From Epiperipatus broadwayi (lineage: Eukaryota > Onychophora > Udeonychophora > Euonychophora > Peripatidae), in contig JAQFVV010006642.1 of assembly GCA_028023455.1 (NCBI GenBank), positions 436,001 through 500,000 of the forward strand: 64,000 bases of DNA, read 5' to 3'. The notes beneath the pieces are model-generated. The model made no database searches and was not told where the DNA came from. It saw only the letters and a list, made by a program, of their open reading frames with translations. This document shows positions 33,391 to 44,944 of the stretch, piece by piece. A program made the translations under genes and the position numbers. Each line of letters begins with the position of its first letter. The first letter of the stretch is position 1.

Positions 33391-35936
33391 TTCAATATTT
33401 TCAGTGCTTTATAATAGTAAGATTTTATGCAATAATGAAATTAAAATCATCATTTCCACATTTTATGTATACACACATTAAATTTTACAAGATTATAATG
33501 TAAATTTGTTCGAACATTGTGCATGTTAATTTTGTATTTTAAATCACATTCTGTTTTTGCTTTTTAAAAAAAAACGTAATCAATTATTAATCATTTAGTG
33601 TCCACAAGTTTATTTTTAAAATGTCAGTAATAGCAGTGGGCACAATTAAATTTGACAATTAAAAATTAAAATCTGATTTTTAATTGTAATTAACAATTTA
33701 AAAATTACTTACTGCGACTTGAAATTAATGTGAAATTTGATTTTTAAACGGAATTGAAAATTAAAGACAAAAATAAGAATTTAATTTTTAGTTGTTAGTT
33801 TCATAAACAATTAATAAAATCATCGTGTCAATCGTGTCAAAGATTAATTACTAATTACGTTGTCACCAGAAAACCATTGACACAACATGAGTGTGAAGTT
33901 AGCACTAGTTGTTTGCCAACTCTGTTTTTCAGCAAATGGCTATAATAATTAAAACATGTATAAAAAATGTAAATTACTGTACTGTAAATTATGCATAAAA
34001 ATATGTTATTTTGAATAAAATTAAATATTATAGTTAAAAAAAGTTTGTCTTGTATCAATTTTTTTCAAATTTGAAATTTTTTATTAGTCATATTTTATTT
34101 TCTTATTTTTTTTTTCATGAATTTTAAAGTAATTTTAAGTTGGTGCTTTGCTTTTATGCGAATTTTGAAAAATCTCAGACTGCATCCCCCCTTTTTCAAT
34201 GTAAGTTACGTCTATTTTTGTGCAATTTCGTTTGCGCGTGTTTTCTGAGGAACCTATCTATCGCGTAAAACGAGACCCAGGTATATATATATAATTTTGA
34301 GTTATGTTATTAAATTAAAAGTAGAGTTTTGTTAAAAATATATATAATGTATTACCTTTAATCTTTTAAATCAGTTTTAGAGTTTTTTTCTTTACCTCAA
34401 AGAAATCAGGATTTTTTCATGGATTTTTTATTATTATTTAGAATTAATTAAATCTTGAGCTAAAATAAAAATAGATCTTGAGATTTCTTTTACTAAAAGT
34501 TTTCTTTTGTCTTGTTTTAAATTATAATTCTTAGAAAGATGTGGGTTGGGAAAAAAATTATAGATTTTTGCAATTAACTCTAAATATTAAAAGCATTTTG
34601 TAATTAAATATATTTGCTGGGGTTAATTTATTATGCTAATTGAATCAGAACTTTTGCCATTAATTAAAAAAAGGTAAATAAGAATAAATGTTCTAACATT
34701 AGAAGTATCAAAATGCATCTAAAAATAAACAGATGGTTGTGAATCCTGATTGGAAAAAACATATAAATTGTGGAGTTTTCTTTTGTTCAGGCAGTCAGGA
34801 CCATTTTTCTAAAAAAAACTGTTATAATCAGAACTTTTGCTAAAATATTATTAACCAATGCTAAGAATAATTCCAGCTAGAGAACATTTAAGAAACCTTC
34901 CCCTCAGGAAATACATCTCCCTGCCTCATTGGAAGCTGCCTGAACAATCAACCAAGGAAAGGTGGGATTTAACCAGCTAGCCAAGGGTGTCAAAAGCTAA
35001 TGGACAACACAGAGGATTCGCACCATGAGTCACAAGAAAAATCATATAAGAACTTTGATCACCTGGATAAAATTGAATCACTGAATGATCAGGGGAATAG
35101 GCATATAAACTTCATTAACTGTGGAATTTTTCAACAATAGAGTAAGGAACTATTAATGGGGATTTTATCATGCTATTTTGATTTAATTAAAACTGTGGTT
35201 ATGGTGTTATATTATTTAAATATGTTCTTTTATTTATGTATATTTTTTATGAATTTTTGTTGTATTCAAATGTAAGAATAAGATTAGATTCCCTAAAATG
35301 TAAGCTGCTCAATCTTGTAAGACAAGTAGGGGAATTGAGGGGAGGGGTTCAATTAATAGTTTTGATGATAAGTATTCATAGGAACCTTATGTCATGATTT
35401 GGTGTTTGAAATCAGGATGCCAGATGGCTGCAAGCAAACAGTGGACACTTATGCCATTTTGTAAGAGATTGAATTAATTATTTAACATAGATAGGCATTT
35501 GAGTGTTGCACTATTGTCCACTCATATAGTAAGACATCCAAGAGTTTCACACCTATTTAAACAGGGTTTCCATAGTCAATTTGGGCCACTGTTGTTTATG
35601 GGGTTCATGATGGCATATGTTTCCTTAGGAAAAGAATATACATTAAATTTTTGTACGTATTAAAAAAGATAAAGATTTGATTAAAATTACATTTGTATTT
35701 TGTCTTTTAATAGATCAAGTTGGTTTAGGATGCTATATAAGGAAAAAATGGGAATGTAATTAGTAAGAAAAATGAATATAATAAATATTTAAAGTCATTC
35801 TGAGTGCCTTTGTTTTAATTTAGTTTTATCATTAACATCTATTATCTTGATTGGTAAAAACATATAGTTTAATTATTAAGTCTGCATAGGATTACATTTT
35901 TAAATTTATTAGTTGATCGCTGAATGTAAATTAATT
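33391..35936. other. Non-coding AT-rich stretch
   Basis: No gene seen. Around 33,640-33,800 repeated AATTAAAAATTAAA-like words form low complexity. A more GC-rich word lies at 34,230-34,280. Nothing else recognised. Confidence 0.5.
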
Positions 35937-36082
35937 ATCATGATGTGATATGATGTGATGCACTGTGACTTCTCCTTAAATGGAGTCAGGAATCTCTCAG
36001 CAACTATGCCCAGAGAAACCTGTTAGTCATTTTATCTTTTACTCCTTACTCTAAATTTTCCCACATTCTGCTCCATCCCATA
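35937..36082 (-). mobile_element. LINE A 3' end, copy 3 (UTR only)
   Basis: Minus strand matches about 145 bp at the LINE A 3' end, with its CATCA-type tail at the left (GATGTGATATGATGTGATG). It is truncated just after the stop-codon region. Confidence 0.8.
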
Positions 36083-36556
36083 GTGATGTGATGTACTGTA
36101 GCTTCTCCTTAAATGAAGTCAAAAATCTCTCAGCAAAGAGAAACCTGTTAGCCACTATATTTTCAATTCCCCATTCTAAGTTTTCCCATATTCTGCTCCA
36201 TCCTATTTCCACAACATGATCTTTGTCAACTCTATGGCCTTTATATTTAGATCCCCCTTATATTTTCCCAAACTCAGCATAAAAACCAATAATCCACTTT
36301 CTGTATAATCACTTTTTTCATATTTATTTTTCCATAACTTCATTATATGTACCCTTTCTGTTTTCAAGCATTTACATTCAATTAACAGATGCCTAATATT
36401 TTCTATTCCTTCCTTACATAATTTACAGACTAAATCACCCATATTTTTCCATTTACATGTACATTCTCTTATTGCTAAAGATCTCGTTCGAGCTTTAAAC
36501 AATAAACTACTTTCCTTACTATTATCATATATTAACTCACACCTAATATTTTGTTA
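36083..36556 (-). mobile_element. LINE A 3' end, copy 4 with knuckle domain
   Basis: It follows directly on copy 3 in the same orientation, again with its own GTGATGTGATG tail. The 99-codon minus-strand frame 36,203-36,502 keeps CKLCKEGIENIRHLLIEC intact. The copy is truncated at the ATATTAGGTGTGAG region (plus-strand sense of the element). Confidence 0.85.
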
Positions 36557-36945
36557 TTAGTGATGTAATATGATGTGATGTAGCCTCTCCTTAACCGAAG
36601 TCAAGAATCTCTCAGCAATTTCAGAGAAACCTGTTAGACACTTTATTTCTAACTTTTCCTATATTCTGCTCCATCCCATTTCCACAACATAATCTTTGTC
36701 AACTCTATGGCCTTTATATCTATATCCCCCTATCTTTTTCCAAACTAAGCATAAAAACCAATAATCCACTTTCTGTAAAATCACTTTTTTCATATTTATT
36801 CTTCCATAACTTCATTATATTTACCCTTTCTGTTTTCAAGCATTTACATTCAATTAACATATGCCTAATATTTTTTTATTCCCTTTTTACATAATTTACA
36901 GACTAAATCACTCATATTTTTCCATTTACAAGTATATTATCTTGT
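36557..36945 (-). mobile_element. LINE A 3' end, copy 5
   Basis: Third in the row and same orientation, with its own GATGTAATATGATGTGATG tail, truncated slightly further 3' than copy 4. The knuckle frame is broken by small changes. Its 5' end abuts the dispersed repeat of 33,075. Confidence 0.82.
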
Positions 36946-37080
36946 TCCAAGTAGAAATTTTTATTATCATGCTGTAGCCATAATTGTGGAATGACAATAA
37001 TAATATAAATTATATAATATAAAATATATAATAAAGAACTCGATATAACTTTTACAACTATTATAACTACTTTTGCACCC
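36946..37080. repeat. Unclassified dispersed repeat, copy 2
   Basis: Partner of 33,075-33,200, with an extra ATAATATAAATTATAT expansion. The overlapping 91-codon minus frame is not a recognised gene. Confidence 0.6.
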
Positions 37081-37495
37081 TCCCTCTCGTTTATAATCAA
37101 ATGTTTTATTGCTAGGGTGTTTAAAAAAGTTTGAACACTGGAAATAACAGCATGGACATTAACTTCCACATTGTGCCATTCCACCATTGTGCTAAATCAA
37201 GCAGGTTTTAATGTCAATTATAAATATTATAAACCAAATCCTGTTGAAGGAGTTTTATCTTTTTTATGAGCATTATTTAGAAGCACTTAAATTTTGTGTA
37301 GCTGAAAAACACTTTCTCAAGTAATTAATTACACAATTACATATACTTTTGAGAACCTTAAAGAATTTTAGAAGGATGCAATGCTTTTCAATTAGAATCA
37401 AAAATAAACCTGCTGGCAAAGTTTTCTATTGGTGTACATTTGGCCTCACCTGAAGATACATGGTGTTCAACAAGTGACCTAACTTTTATTGGTAA
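37081..37495. other. Non-coding stretch, no feature seen
   Basis: AT-rich, nothing recognised. Confidence 0.5.
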
Positions 37496-38600
37496 TTATA
37501 ATGTAATTGGGCTTGGCCACTTAATGGCATTGTTGGCAGTCAAAAACAATACAATGTACGTTTTACGGGGCCGTATGATTTTTAAATCGCTGTTTTTTTT
37601 TGGTTATTAATTTATTGATTGCTATAACTTTTTTTTCATGCCTTTTTAATTTTGTATTTAGTAAACGACAACCTTTTTTTTTATTTTTAAATCGCTGTTT
37701 TTGGACAAATTATCATCATTCCTCCTTTTTAGTTATTAATTGATTGATTACTAGAACTTTTTTTGCAATGTCTATTTAGCGATGTCTTTCGCTTAATTAT
37801 TGCTTTCTACATAACAAAACAACTGTGTAGGGTTAGGGTTAGTTTTAGGGTTAGTTTTAGGGTTAGTTTAGGGTTAGTTTTAGGGTTAGTTTTAGGGTTA
37901 GTGTTCTGTTGTTTGTAATGCTAAAATAAAAAATATCAATATCATAACCGTAGTCAGACAAAAAAAGAAACTCAAACTTTTTTAAACAACAACAAACACA
38001 TATTAAATGTCTTCTTTACTTATTAAACATGTTAATAATATGTGCTTTCTATGAAATTTACAAAAAATCGTGTATATTTTTATTGGACAGCAGAAATACT
38101 TGGCTTCTTTTTTTGGCAACTGCGGAAAAAATTACGCAATCACCAGACATTTTATGAACTACGTGGTATTTCATGAGAAAACAAGATTTCGCACGTGAAC
38201 TCGGCCAAATTCTTTTTGATGTACCCTCGGCAAGCTTTTACACATTACACCTTCTCTAAATAAGGGTGTGGCCATTTGGAAAATTACTATAAAGTCAGAT
38301 TTCTTAAATTCATTACAAATACAAAGATTGTGTAACGTATATTGTAAAAATTTGACTAATCAAACTACACACACATATATATATATCAAACTGTACATGA
38401 AAGATAAGTGTGTGGACTGTAGCGAAGCAGAAATATAGGCCATATTATTTCTGCGTTACATCATCATCAATGGCCTTCTAATGGCTAAGACAAACATTAG
38501 ATGTTTTCTATAGCCGTAATGAAGGCCTTGTAAATGGCATTTGTTAGGTGTTTTGGCGAGCCAGAATGCCACCAAGTGGCCAAGCCCGATTAGGTTATAA
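37496..38600. mobile_element. Non-autonomous TIR element, about 1.1 kb
   Basis: The left end TGTAATTGGGCTTGGCCACTT and the right end, read inward, CCTAATCGGGCTTGGCCACTT (quoted in parts) share GGGCTTGGCCACTT and a following TGGCATT. Both ends are bordered by TTATAA (37,496-37,501 and 38,595-38,600), a candidate target duplication, though palindromic AT words are common here. Inside are two diverged copies of a 70-90-bp block (TTTTTAAATCGCTGTTTTT near 37,574 and 37,686) and a telomere-like array. No transposase is encoded. The superfamily is not identified. Confidence 0.7.
37827..37903 (+). repeat. Degenerate TTAGGG-type array
   Basis: Alternating TTAGGG and TTAGTTT words, about eight TTAGGG units in 76 bp. 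It lies inside the TIR element, so it is an internal array and not a chromosome end. Confidence 0.85.
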
Positions 38601-38714
38601 GTACCCTTTTATTTGTAATGGTTTTCTTTTTCAAAAAATTTGCATAAAACATATAATGTTATTGTACATTAATTTTATTTATCATTATGGGTTTAATTAG
38701 TGACCAGAATAGTT

Positions 38715-38828
38715 CTGTGCTGTGGTCTAATGGCACACTATAAAGTTCAAGGCCCAAGGATACAACTGAGTTCTGTCCATTCCAATAAATTGAACTTCAT
38801 AAGAACTTCCAAACAATAAATGCTACTT
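38715..38828 (+). mobile_element. SINE family 2 fragment
   Basis: GTGGTCTAATGGCACAC is A-box-like, GAGTTCTGTCC sits where a B-box is expected, and TTGAACTTCATAAGAACTTC resembles the family 3' block. Diverged. Confidence 0.45.
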
Positions 38829-41304
38829 TAAAATAGATTTTAATGCTTTTGTAATTTTGATTTAGGATACTCAACAATATCTTTAATAAAAATGAATAAC
38901 ACTATTTTCAAATTATTGGCCAATCACATTTGGGAAAACTATTTTATATAAGTGGATTAATTGATATTTTAAAGATCTGGAATAAGTTGATTACTTTTAT
39001 AGGAACTAATAAAAACACTCAACATTAAAATATATTTTAAGTTCCTAAAGCCTATTATGTTTGTGGTTATATGTCTCAATATATACATATCTGATGGTAA
39101 AGTTTGCTATTAAATATGATTTTTTGAATTATTTTTCAGGCTTTAAATAATTTGAGCAAAATGGCTATTTTATATCATTGTTCCCAATTTAAATGAAAAT
39201 GGGTGGGCTATTCTACATGTATGATCCAGTTTTATGTCTCATTTGGGATTGGCGTACTTGGGGTTGTAAATGTAAATATAAATTGTCATATTATTTTTAT
39301 TTTATATTTGTAAAAAACTATATAAAACCATCAAACATCACATTATTGCCTCTATGAAACTAAATTATAGTCATTATATCACAAAGATTGCCAAGTGATC
39401 TTTATATATAGAAGAAATTAAGAATCACTAGGATTTGTGTCTTAGGAAAATGATTTAATTAAAAATATTTTTAAAAATAGTTTAAAGAAATGCTTTTTTT
39501 CACATAAATGCACTAAAAAATAAAAAGTAAATTTTTTTAAATTTTCATAATGTTATTGAGATTTTGTAAAGAAAAATAAACATGTGGGACAAAGAATTAT
39601 AAATATAAATTCAAATAATATCCCCTTTCTTGGGTATCTGTTTATCAAAAAATAACCATTTTATCAGATGAGTAGATTAGCATTGACACAAAAGAACTGA
39701 AACTTATCTGAAAGTTTATTTAAATGATTCTTCACCATAACTTGTTCTTTTTGGTCACATATTGTAAAGAATATCATGAAAGCATAAGAAAATTTATTTT
39801 TTACTTTTCACTGTATTTATGTGAATAAACACATTGCTTTAATTTTTTCATATTTTATTTTCAATGTTGTAGTTCTAGAAATTAAAGAAAATGTAGAGTT
39901 TAGATATAATTTAACATCACTAGATAGCAATAGTGTAAAAAGTATTAACTCCATATAAAATTAAAAATTTTACATTTTCATTAAATTTTTCACGGAAATT
40001 GTTTGCAAACTTTTTTAAAAATGTATTGTCATCAGAGATACATATGTATGCAATGCTTCAACATGATTATAAATTGGTACATGGATCAAAATTGAATTAT
40101 TAGATTTCATCAGACAGAGAGTTAAGAAATAGTGTAAGTTAAATAAAAGCGTAGGATAATGATTGACTATTTACAACTGCAGGTCTTTTTTTAAAAAATA
40201 AATAAATTGTCTAATATTAAATAGGTTTGTGAAGTTAAATGAAAAAGAAAGATAAAGGGTAATTATAGTGTGAATTTAATACTAAATAATTTGTATCTTT
40301 TATATCTGTGACATTTTATCTTCAGATGATTATTGATTTGCTTGTGCTTATGTAGATAGCTCGTGGATAGTTCGAGTGGAATGGATTATTGATATTAATG
40401 CTTTCTGAGATAGTGTATCCTCTGGTAAATCATACATTTTCCAATGCTAATTACTTTAATAGTTATCCTTATCTGATAAATGTATTTCTGTAAATGTTTT
40501 TCTTTTGAAAATTATTGAAACATTGGTTACAAAACATAGACTGACTTCTGAAAAAAGAAGAGAAACTTATAAAAGAAAAATGGAAAATTCCTCTTTTTTT
40601 CAATTAATAAAACTTAATGGAAAGATAGAAAAGAGAAATCATGTGCTTAGAATAAAATAAATTTGCAGAAATTAAAGTTTTTTTAACAGTTTTTAAATAA
40701 AAATGGAAATAATGGTCACTGATATGTTCAAATTATTTTACAAAACTAACTTTAATTTATAAATATATAGTTTAGTAGTCAAACAAACAAATAAAAAGAG
40801 TTCCATATCTTATAAGAGGATAAAGACATATAAAAAACTGTCCGAAATAATATGGTTTAAAATATAAACTACTTATAATGTTAATTAAGTAATCCAAGTA
40901 GTCCACAATACATACAAATAGATATTTTCATCGAAAATAAAGTTTATTTGCAATTATCTGATGGTAAGAAATATATTGTAAATCGTTTTTAAATTTTATG
41001 TTTTTTAGCACTGCATTTTTTACTCCAATATATCACAACCATTTACCAGTGCAGAAATTTTAGACCACTGATCTCTCACCATGTATGCATTTTACAAACA
41101 AATTTCATTTATCAATTATCAAAGTTATGAATTTTCATGCTCATATTGATAGTTCAGTAGTCCTTCATTATATTAATTTCGATATGATTTTTAGAAATAA
41201 ATTTAAAGATTGCACATAATATGAGATCATATTCTTTTTATCAATTAAGCTCAATATTCACCTTTGAAGATTACAGTCCACAACTATCCTGGTATAAGAA
41301 CATT
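38829..41304. other. Non-coding AT-rich stretch; possible RTE fragment at 40.17 kb
   Basis: No gene. At 40,165-40,260 the words TTTACAACTGCAGGTC and TTTGTGAAGTTAAATG align in order with the endonuclease start of the RTE (TTACAACTGCAGATC and TTTGTGAAGTTAGAAA), suggesting a very old plus-strand fragment. Confidence 0.45.
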
Positions 41305-43245
41305 CATCATCATCGTTATCAACCATTATCAATCCACTGCAGGATGAAGGTCTCTCCAAGTTTAATCCATCTTCTCCGATCTTTAGATTCTCTTCTCCAC
41401 ATCACCCCTACACATTTTCTTATTTCATCCATCCATCTTACATGTGGTCTCCTTTTGGGTCTTTTACAATCTCTTGGAATCCAGTTTAAAATTTCAATTG
41501 TCCATCTATTATCATCTCTTGTAGCAATATGTCCAGCCCAACTCCACTTCAATCTTTTAATTTTTTCAATGAGGTCAGTAACACCTGTTTGTTCTCTTAC
41601 CCATACATTGCGTTTTCGATCTCTTCTTGTTACTCCCAACATACATCTCTCCATGCTTCTTTGAGTGGTCTGAAGTCTCTGTATTGATCTTCTATTAAGT
41701 GTCCAAGTCTCAGATCCATAAGTAAGAACTGGTAAAACACATTTGTTAAAAACCTTTCTTTTCAAACACATAGGCATATTTCCTTTTAATATCAAGTTAT
41801 TTCTACCAAAAGCACTCCAACCAAGTTTAATTCTATGATTAATTTCCTTTATTATGTTTCCATCTGTATTAATAATCTGACCAAGGTATTTGTAACTCTT
41901 AACTTCTTCTAATTCATCATAATCAATCTTTATTTTCATATTTTGAGCAAATCGATTAAACATTACTTTAGTCTTTTTAACATTTATCTTTAGTCCTACT
42001 TTCCTACTTTCATCTGATAACTCCTGCAACATTTCCCGCAGCTCGGAAGCATCATTTGCAAAAACAACTACATCATCTGCGAAATCTAAATGACTTAAAT
42101 AATCTCCAATTATTTTCACTCCTTTAGTTTCCCATTTTAATCCACAAAATACTTCTTGCAGCACTGCTGTAAAAAGTTTTGGAGATATGGAGTCACCTTG
42201 TCTTACACCTTTCTCAATGTTGACTTTCCCAGTATCATTATGTAATCTAATTGTTGCTGTTGCATTTTTATAAATATTCTTTAAAATATGACAATATCCT
42301 GGATCTATACCTTGATGATCCAATGCTTTAATCACTGAAGAAATGTTTATAGAATCAAATGCCTTTTCATAATCTACAAATCCAAAACATAATGACAACT
42401 CATATTCATTTGTCCTTTCTATAACTTCTCTCAATACTTGAATATGATCTACTGTACTAAAACCACTTTTAAATCCAGCTTGTTCTCTTGGTTGGTGAAA
42501 ATCCAAGGTTCTCTGTAGACGAGTTGTAATTATCTTGGTAAAATTTTTATATAAAACTGATAAAAGGCTGATAGGTCTGTAATTTCTAATATCTTCTTTA
42601 TCACCTTTTTTAAATATTAATATTATTACTGCATTCTTCCAATCATCCGGTACATCTTTATCATTTAGACATTTGCTATATAACTTTGCTAATATTTTTT
42701 CTGTTTCTTCACCTGCTTCTTTTAATATATCAATTATAGTTCCATCATTACCTGGAGCCTTTCCTTTTTTCATACATTTAATTGCATTTCTCACTTCTTC
42801 ATTTAAAATTCTGGGCAATTCGGAAGATGTAATAGATATAGGAGGTACTTGTTCTTTATTACTATATAATTCTTGATAAAAATCTTCTACCAATTTCATA
42901 ATGTCATCCCTCTTTTTAGTAATAATTCCATCTTTTTTTCTTATTGCAGATATAAATTTCCTACCAATACCAAAATGTTGTTTTATATTCTTAAGACTTT
43001 TATTTTCTTCTACAGCTTTTTTTGCTAGTTCACAGTTATACTTTCTTATATCATTTTCAACTCTTTTCCGCACCATTTTACAAAATTCGAGATATTCAAT
43101 TCCTTTTAATGCATCATTCTTGCATATCTTCATATTCCTTCTTTTCTTCATAAGTTCTCTAGTCTCAGTAGAAATTTTATTAGTCAATTGCTGCTTTTTT
43201 CTACCAGCTATCTTTGTTGCAGTTTTTAAAAGTGTATCAGTTAAT
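41305..43245 (-). mobile_element. RTE-type LINE, 5'-truncated, intact RT frame
   Basis: Over 90 percent alike by eye to the 3' part of the full-length RTE. It begins in the linker between endonuclease and RT (sequence departs near 43,242) and ends in a GATAACGATGATGATG tail at 41,305-41,320. No duplication could be assigned with confidence. 5' truncation is the usual outcome of incomplete target-primed reverse transcription. Confidence 0.92.
41319..43187 (-). CDS. RTE reverse transcriptase, 622 codons, uninterrupted
   Basis: This is the longest open frame in the window. It starts in the linker (MTNKISTETR), so the ATG is an internal Met and the endonuclease is missing. RT landmarks: KAPGNDG at 143-149, RNYRPISLLSVLYK at 201-214, motif A GFVDYEKAFDSI at 269-280, motif B GVRQGDSISPKLF at 327-339, and the catalytic FADD at 369-372; then a C-terminal region with GSETWTLNRR and WAGHIATR. 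All three catalytic aspartates of the palm are present. With no promoter or nuclease the copy is unlikely to move, yet it has gathered no stop or shift, so it is young or lucky. It serves as the reference for locating the frameshift in the full-length copy. Confidence 0.9.
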   Translation of the reverse strand: MTNKISTETRELMKKRRNMKICKNDALKGIEYLEFCKMVRKRVENDIRKYNCELAKKAVEENKSLKNIKQHFGIGRKFISAIRKKDGIITKKRDDIMKLVEDFYQELYSNKEQVPPISITSSELPRILNEEVRNAIKCMKKGKAPGNDGTIIDILKEAGEETEKILAKLYSKCLNDKDVPDDWKNAVIILIFKKGDKEDIRNYRPISLLSVLYKNFTKIITTRLQRTLDFHQPREQAGFKSGFSTVDHIQVLREVIERTNEYELSLCFGFVDYEKAFDSINISSVIKALDHQGIDPGYCHILKNIYKNATATIRLHNDTGKVNIEKGVRQGDSISPKLFTAVLQEVFCGLKWETKGVKIIGDYLSHLDFADDVVVFANDASELREMLQELSDESRKVGLKINVKKTKVMFNRFAQNMKIKIDYDELEEVKSYKYLGQIINTDGNIIKEINHRIKLGWSAFGRNNLILKGNMPMCLKRKVFNKCVLPVLTYGSETWTLNRRSIQRLQTTQRSMERCMLGVTRRDRKRNVWVREQTGVTDLIEKIKRLKWSWAGHIATRDDNRWTIEILNWIPRDCKRPKRRPHVRWMDEIRKCVGVMWRRESKDRRRWIKLGETFILQWIDNG

Positions 43246-43799
43246 CTTCATTAATTATGTGATTAATAAAAAATATCAAAAGTATCAAGTGACTTCTCAT
43301 ATGATTTATTCACATAATTACAATAACATTTCTCTTTATCCTATTCTAGAGCTGTCTAATGTATGCTTAAATAATCAATGAAAGCAGATGATATAATGCT
43401 CTAAAATTTTCATCTTCAGATCAGTTTCTGGCTTTTGCTTTTATCAGCTGGAATTAATGCTTTTTTGCATCTAGCATAAGTAAAGTCTCAAAAACTATAT
43501 AGAAACTTATTTGGTGTCAGATGAACACAACTTCATAAGTGAGTTATCTCACTTCAAATCATTATGAATTGTTTAAATTTCAGGCCCTTATCTTGAATTT
43601 AGAAAAATAAAATGTGGATTTTAGATACATAAGTGTAAATTAGTTTCACATTGAATTTTAGTCTTCACTTATGACATTTGCTCATCTAAATTTAAATTTA
43701 AATGGTTTTTCCATTGAAGAAGATTAAGTAATTAACTGAAAATATTTCTGCACTTTATTACAATCATTTTGAAATATATTATCACCATTATGCTTTGTT
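43246..43799. other. Non-coding stretch, no feature seen
   Basis: AT-rich, nothing recognised. Confidence 0.45.
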
Positions 43800-44815
43800 T
43801 TCAAATGCAAATGACATTTATGTGGGAATTACTGAAAACCCACAGTGAACTATATGTAAACTAATACAATTATGTTTAATAAATAAAAAAGTTTAGCTTG
43901 GATTGTATGTAAATATTTCATTTATTGAAGTGCTACAATTCATAGTCTGAACTAAACTCTATGTATTAATGCAATTTCACAACAATTGTAAGCTATGCTG
44001 AAATCATTATAAACAATTAGAGGAAAGATCATGCCTTATATTTAACAACCTATGAATATTACATGATCACCATGGACTAGATGTCAATATTTATTGTGAT
44101 AATTTAAATTGTAGATGACATTTATCCAGAAGTTACTGAAAACACCCACTGAACTATATGTAAACTAGTGCAATTCTCTCAACAAATATAAAAGTACAGA
44201 ATGACCTCAACTGTACTTTAAATTTGGTCATATATAAGCATTCAATTTATTAACATGTTACAATGTAGAGTGTGAATGCTATTATATGTTAATGTTGCTT
44301 AACATTTAAGTACATTTATTAACTGTTCGTTCATTGTTGTTAAATGTCAGACAACTTTTCCCTCTGATTGTTTATAATGATTTCAGACTAGATTATGGTT
44401 GTTCTGAACTTAGATTAATATATTATAGACAATATATAAAATTCACTGCCTGGTTTGTACATGTCAATAAATTGAATGTTTGTGTTATCCAAACTAAAAA
44501 TAGAAGTGTCATTCATTTACTGACAGAATTGTATTTGTTTACATCTAATATGAGTAAGAGTTTTTCATAATGTCTGCATAAATTTCATCTACATTTGACA
44601 TCTATTAACTGCTGATGTGTGTAATATTCAGGGGTTATTAAATATAAGAAACAGACTTTTCTTCTGATTGTTGTAGAGTAATTTAAGAATAGCTTCAGGT
44701 TATGTTGATATTGCATTAATATATAAAATTCATGCTCTGTGTTGTAACGCATCAATAAATTGAATGCTTCTGTATAATCCAAGCTTAAGTACTGATGTGC
44801 TCATTCTATACTTTT
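43800..44815. repeat. Palindrome built of tandem units of about 250-300 bp
   Basis: The left half holds two head-to-tail copies of a unit (GACATTTATGTGGGAATTACTG near 43,817 and GACATTTATCCAGAAGTTACTG near 44,115, quoted in part; ACTATATGTAAACTA follows in both). The right half holds two diverged copies in the opposite orientation (around 44,330-44,580 and 44,590-44,810), sharing AATCAGA/TCTGATTGTT, CAATTTATTGA and TTAATATATAAAATTCA blocks. The centre is near 44,320. Short frames at 44,334-44,570 and 44,585-44,782 follow the repeats and are not genes. Confidence 0.65.
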
Positions 44816-44944
44816 TCATTTATTAACAGTAGTATGTTATTTTATATATCGCTTGCTGTTGGGGGGGGGTAATAACTTTGGCAGAAATTATGATAATTAT
44901 TCTATAATAAACATTTTATTATTTATATGTTTATAATAAATAAC

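Noticed and set aside
37827-37903. Chromosome end or telomere
   Set aside because: The array is only 76 bp, degenerate, and lies within a TIR element with ordinary sequence on both sides.
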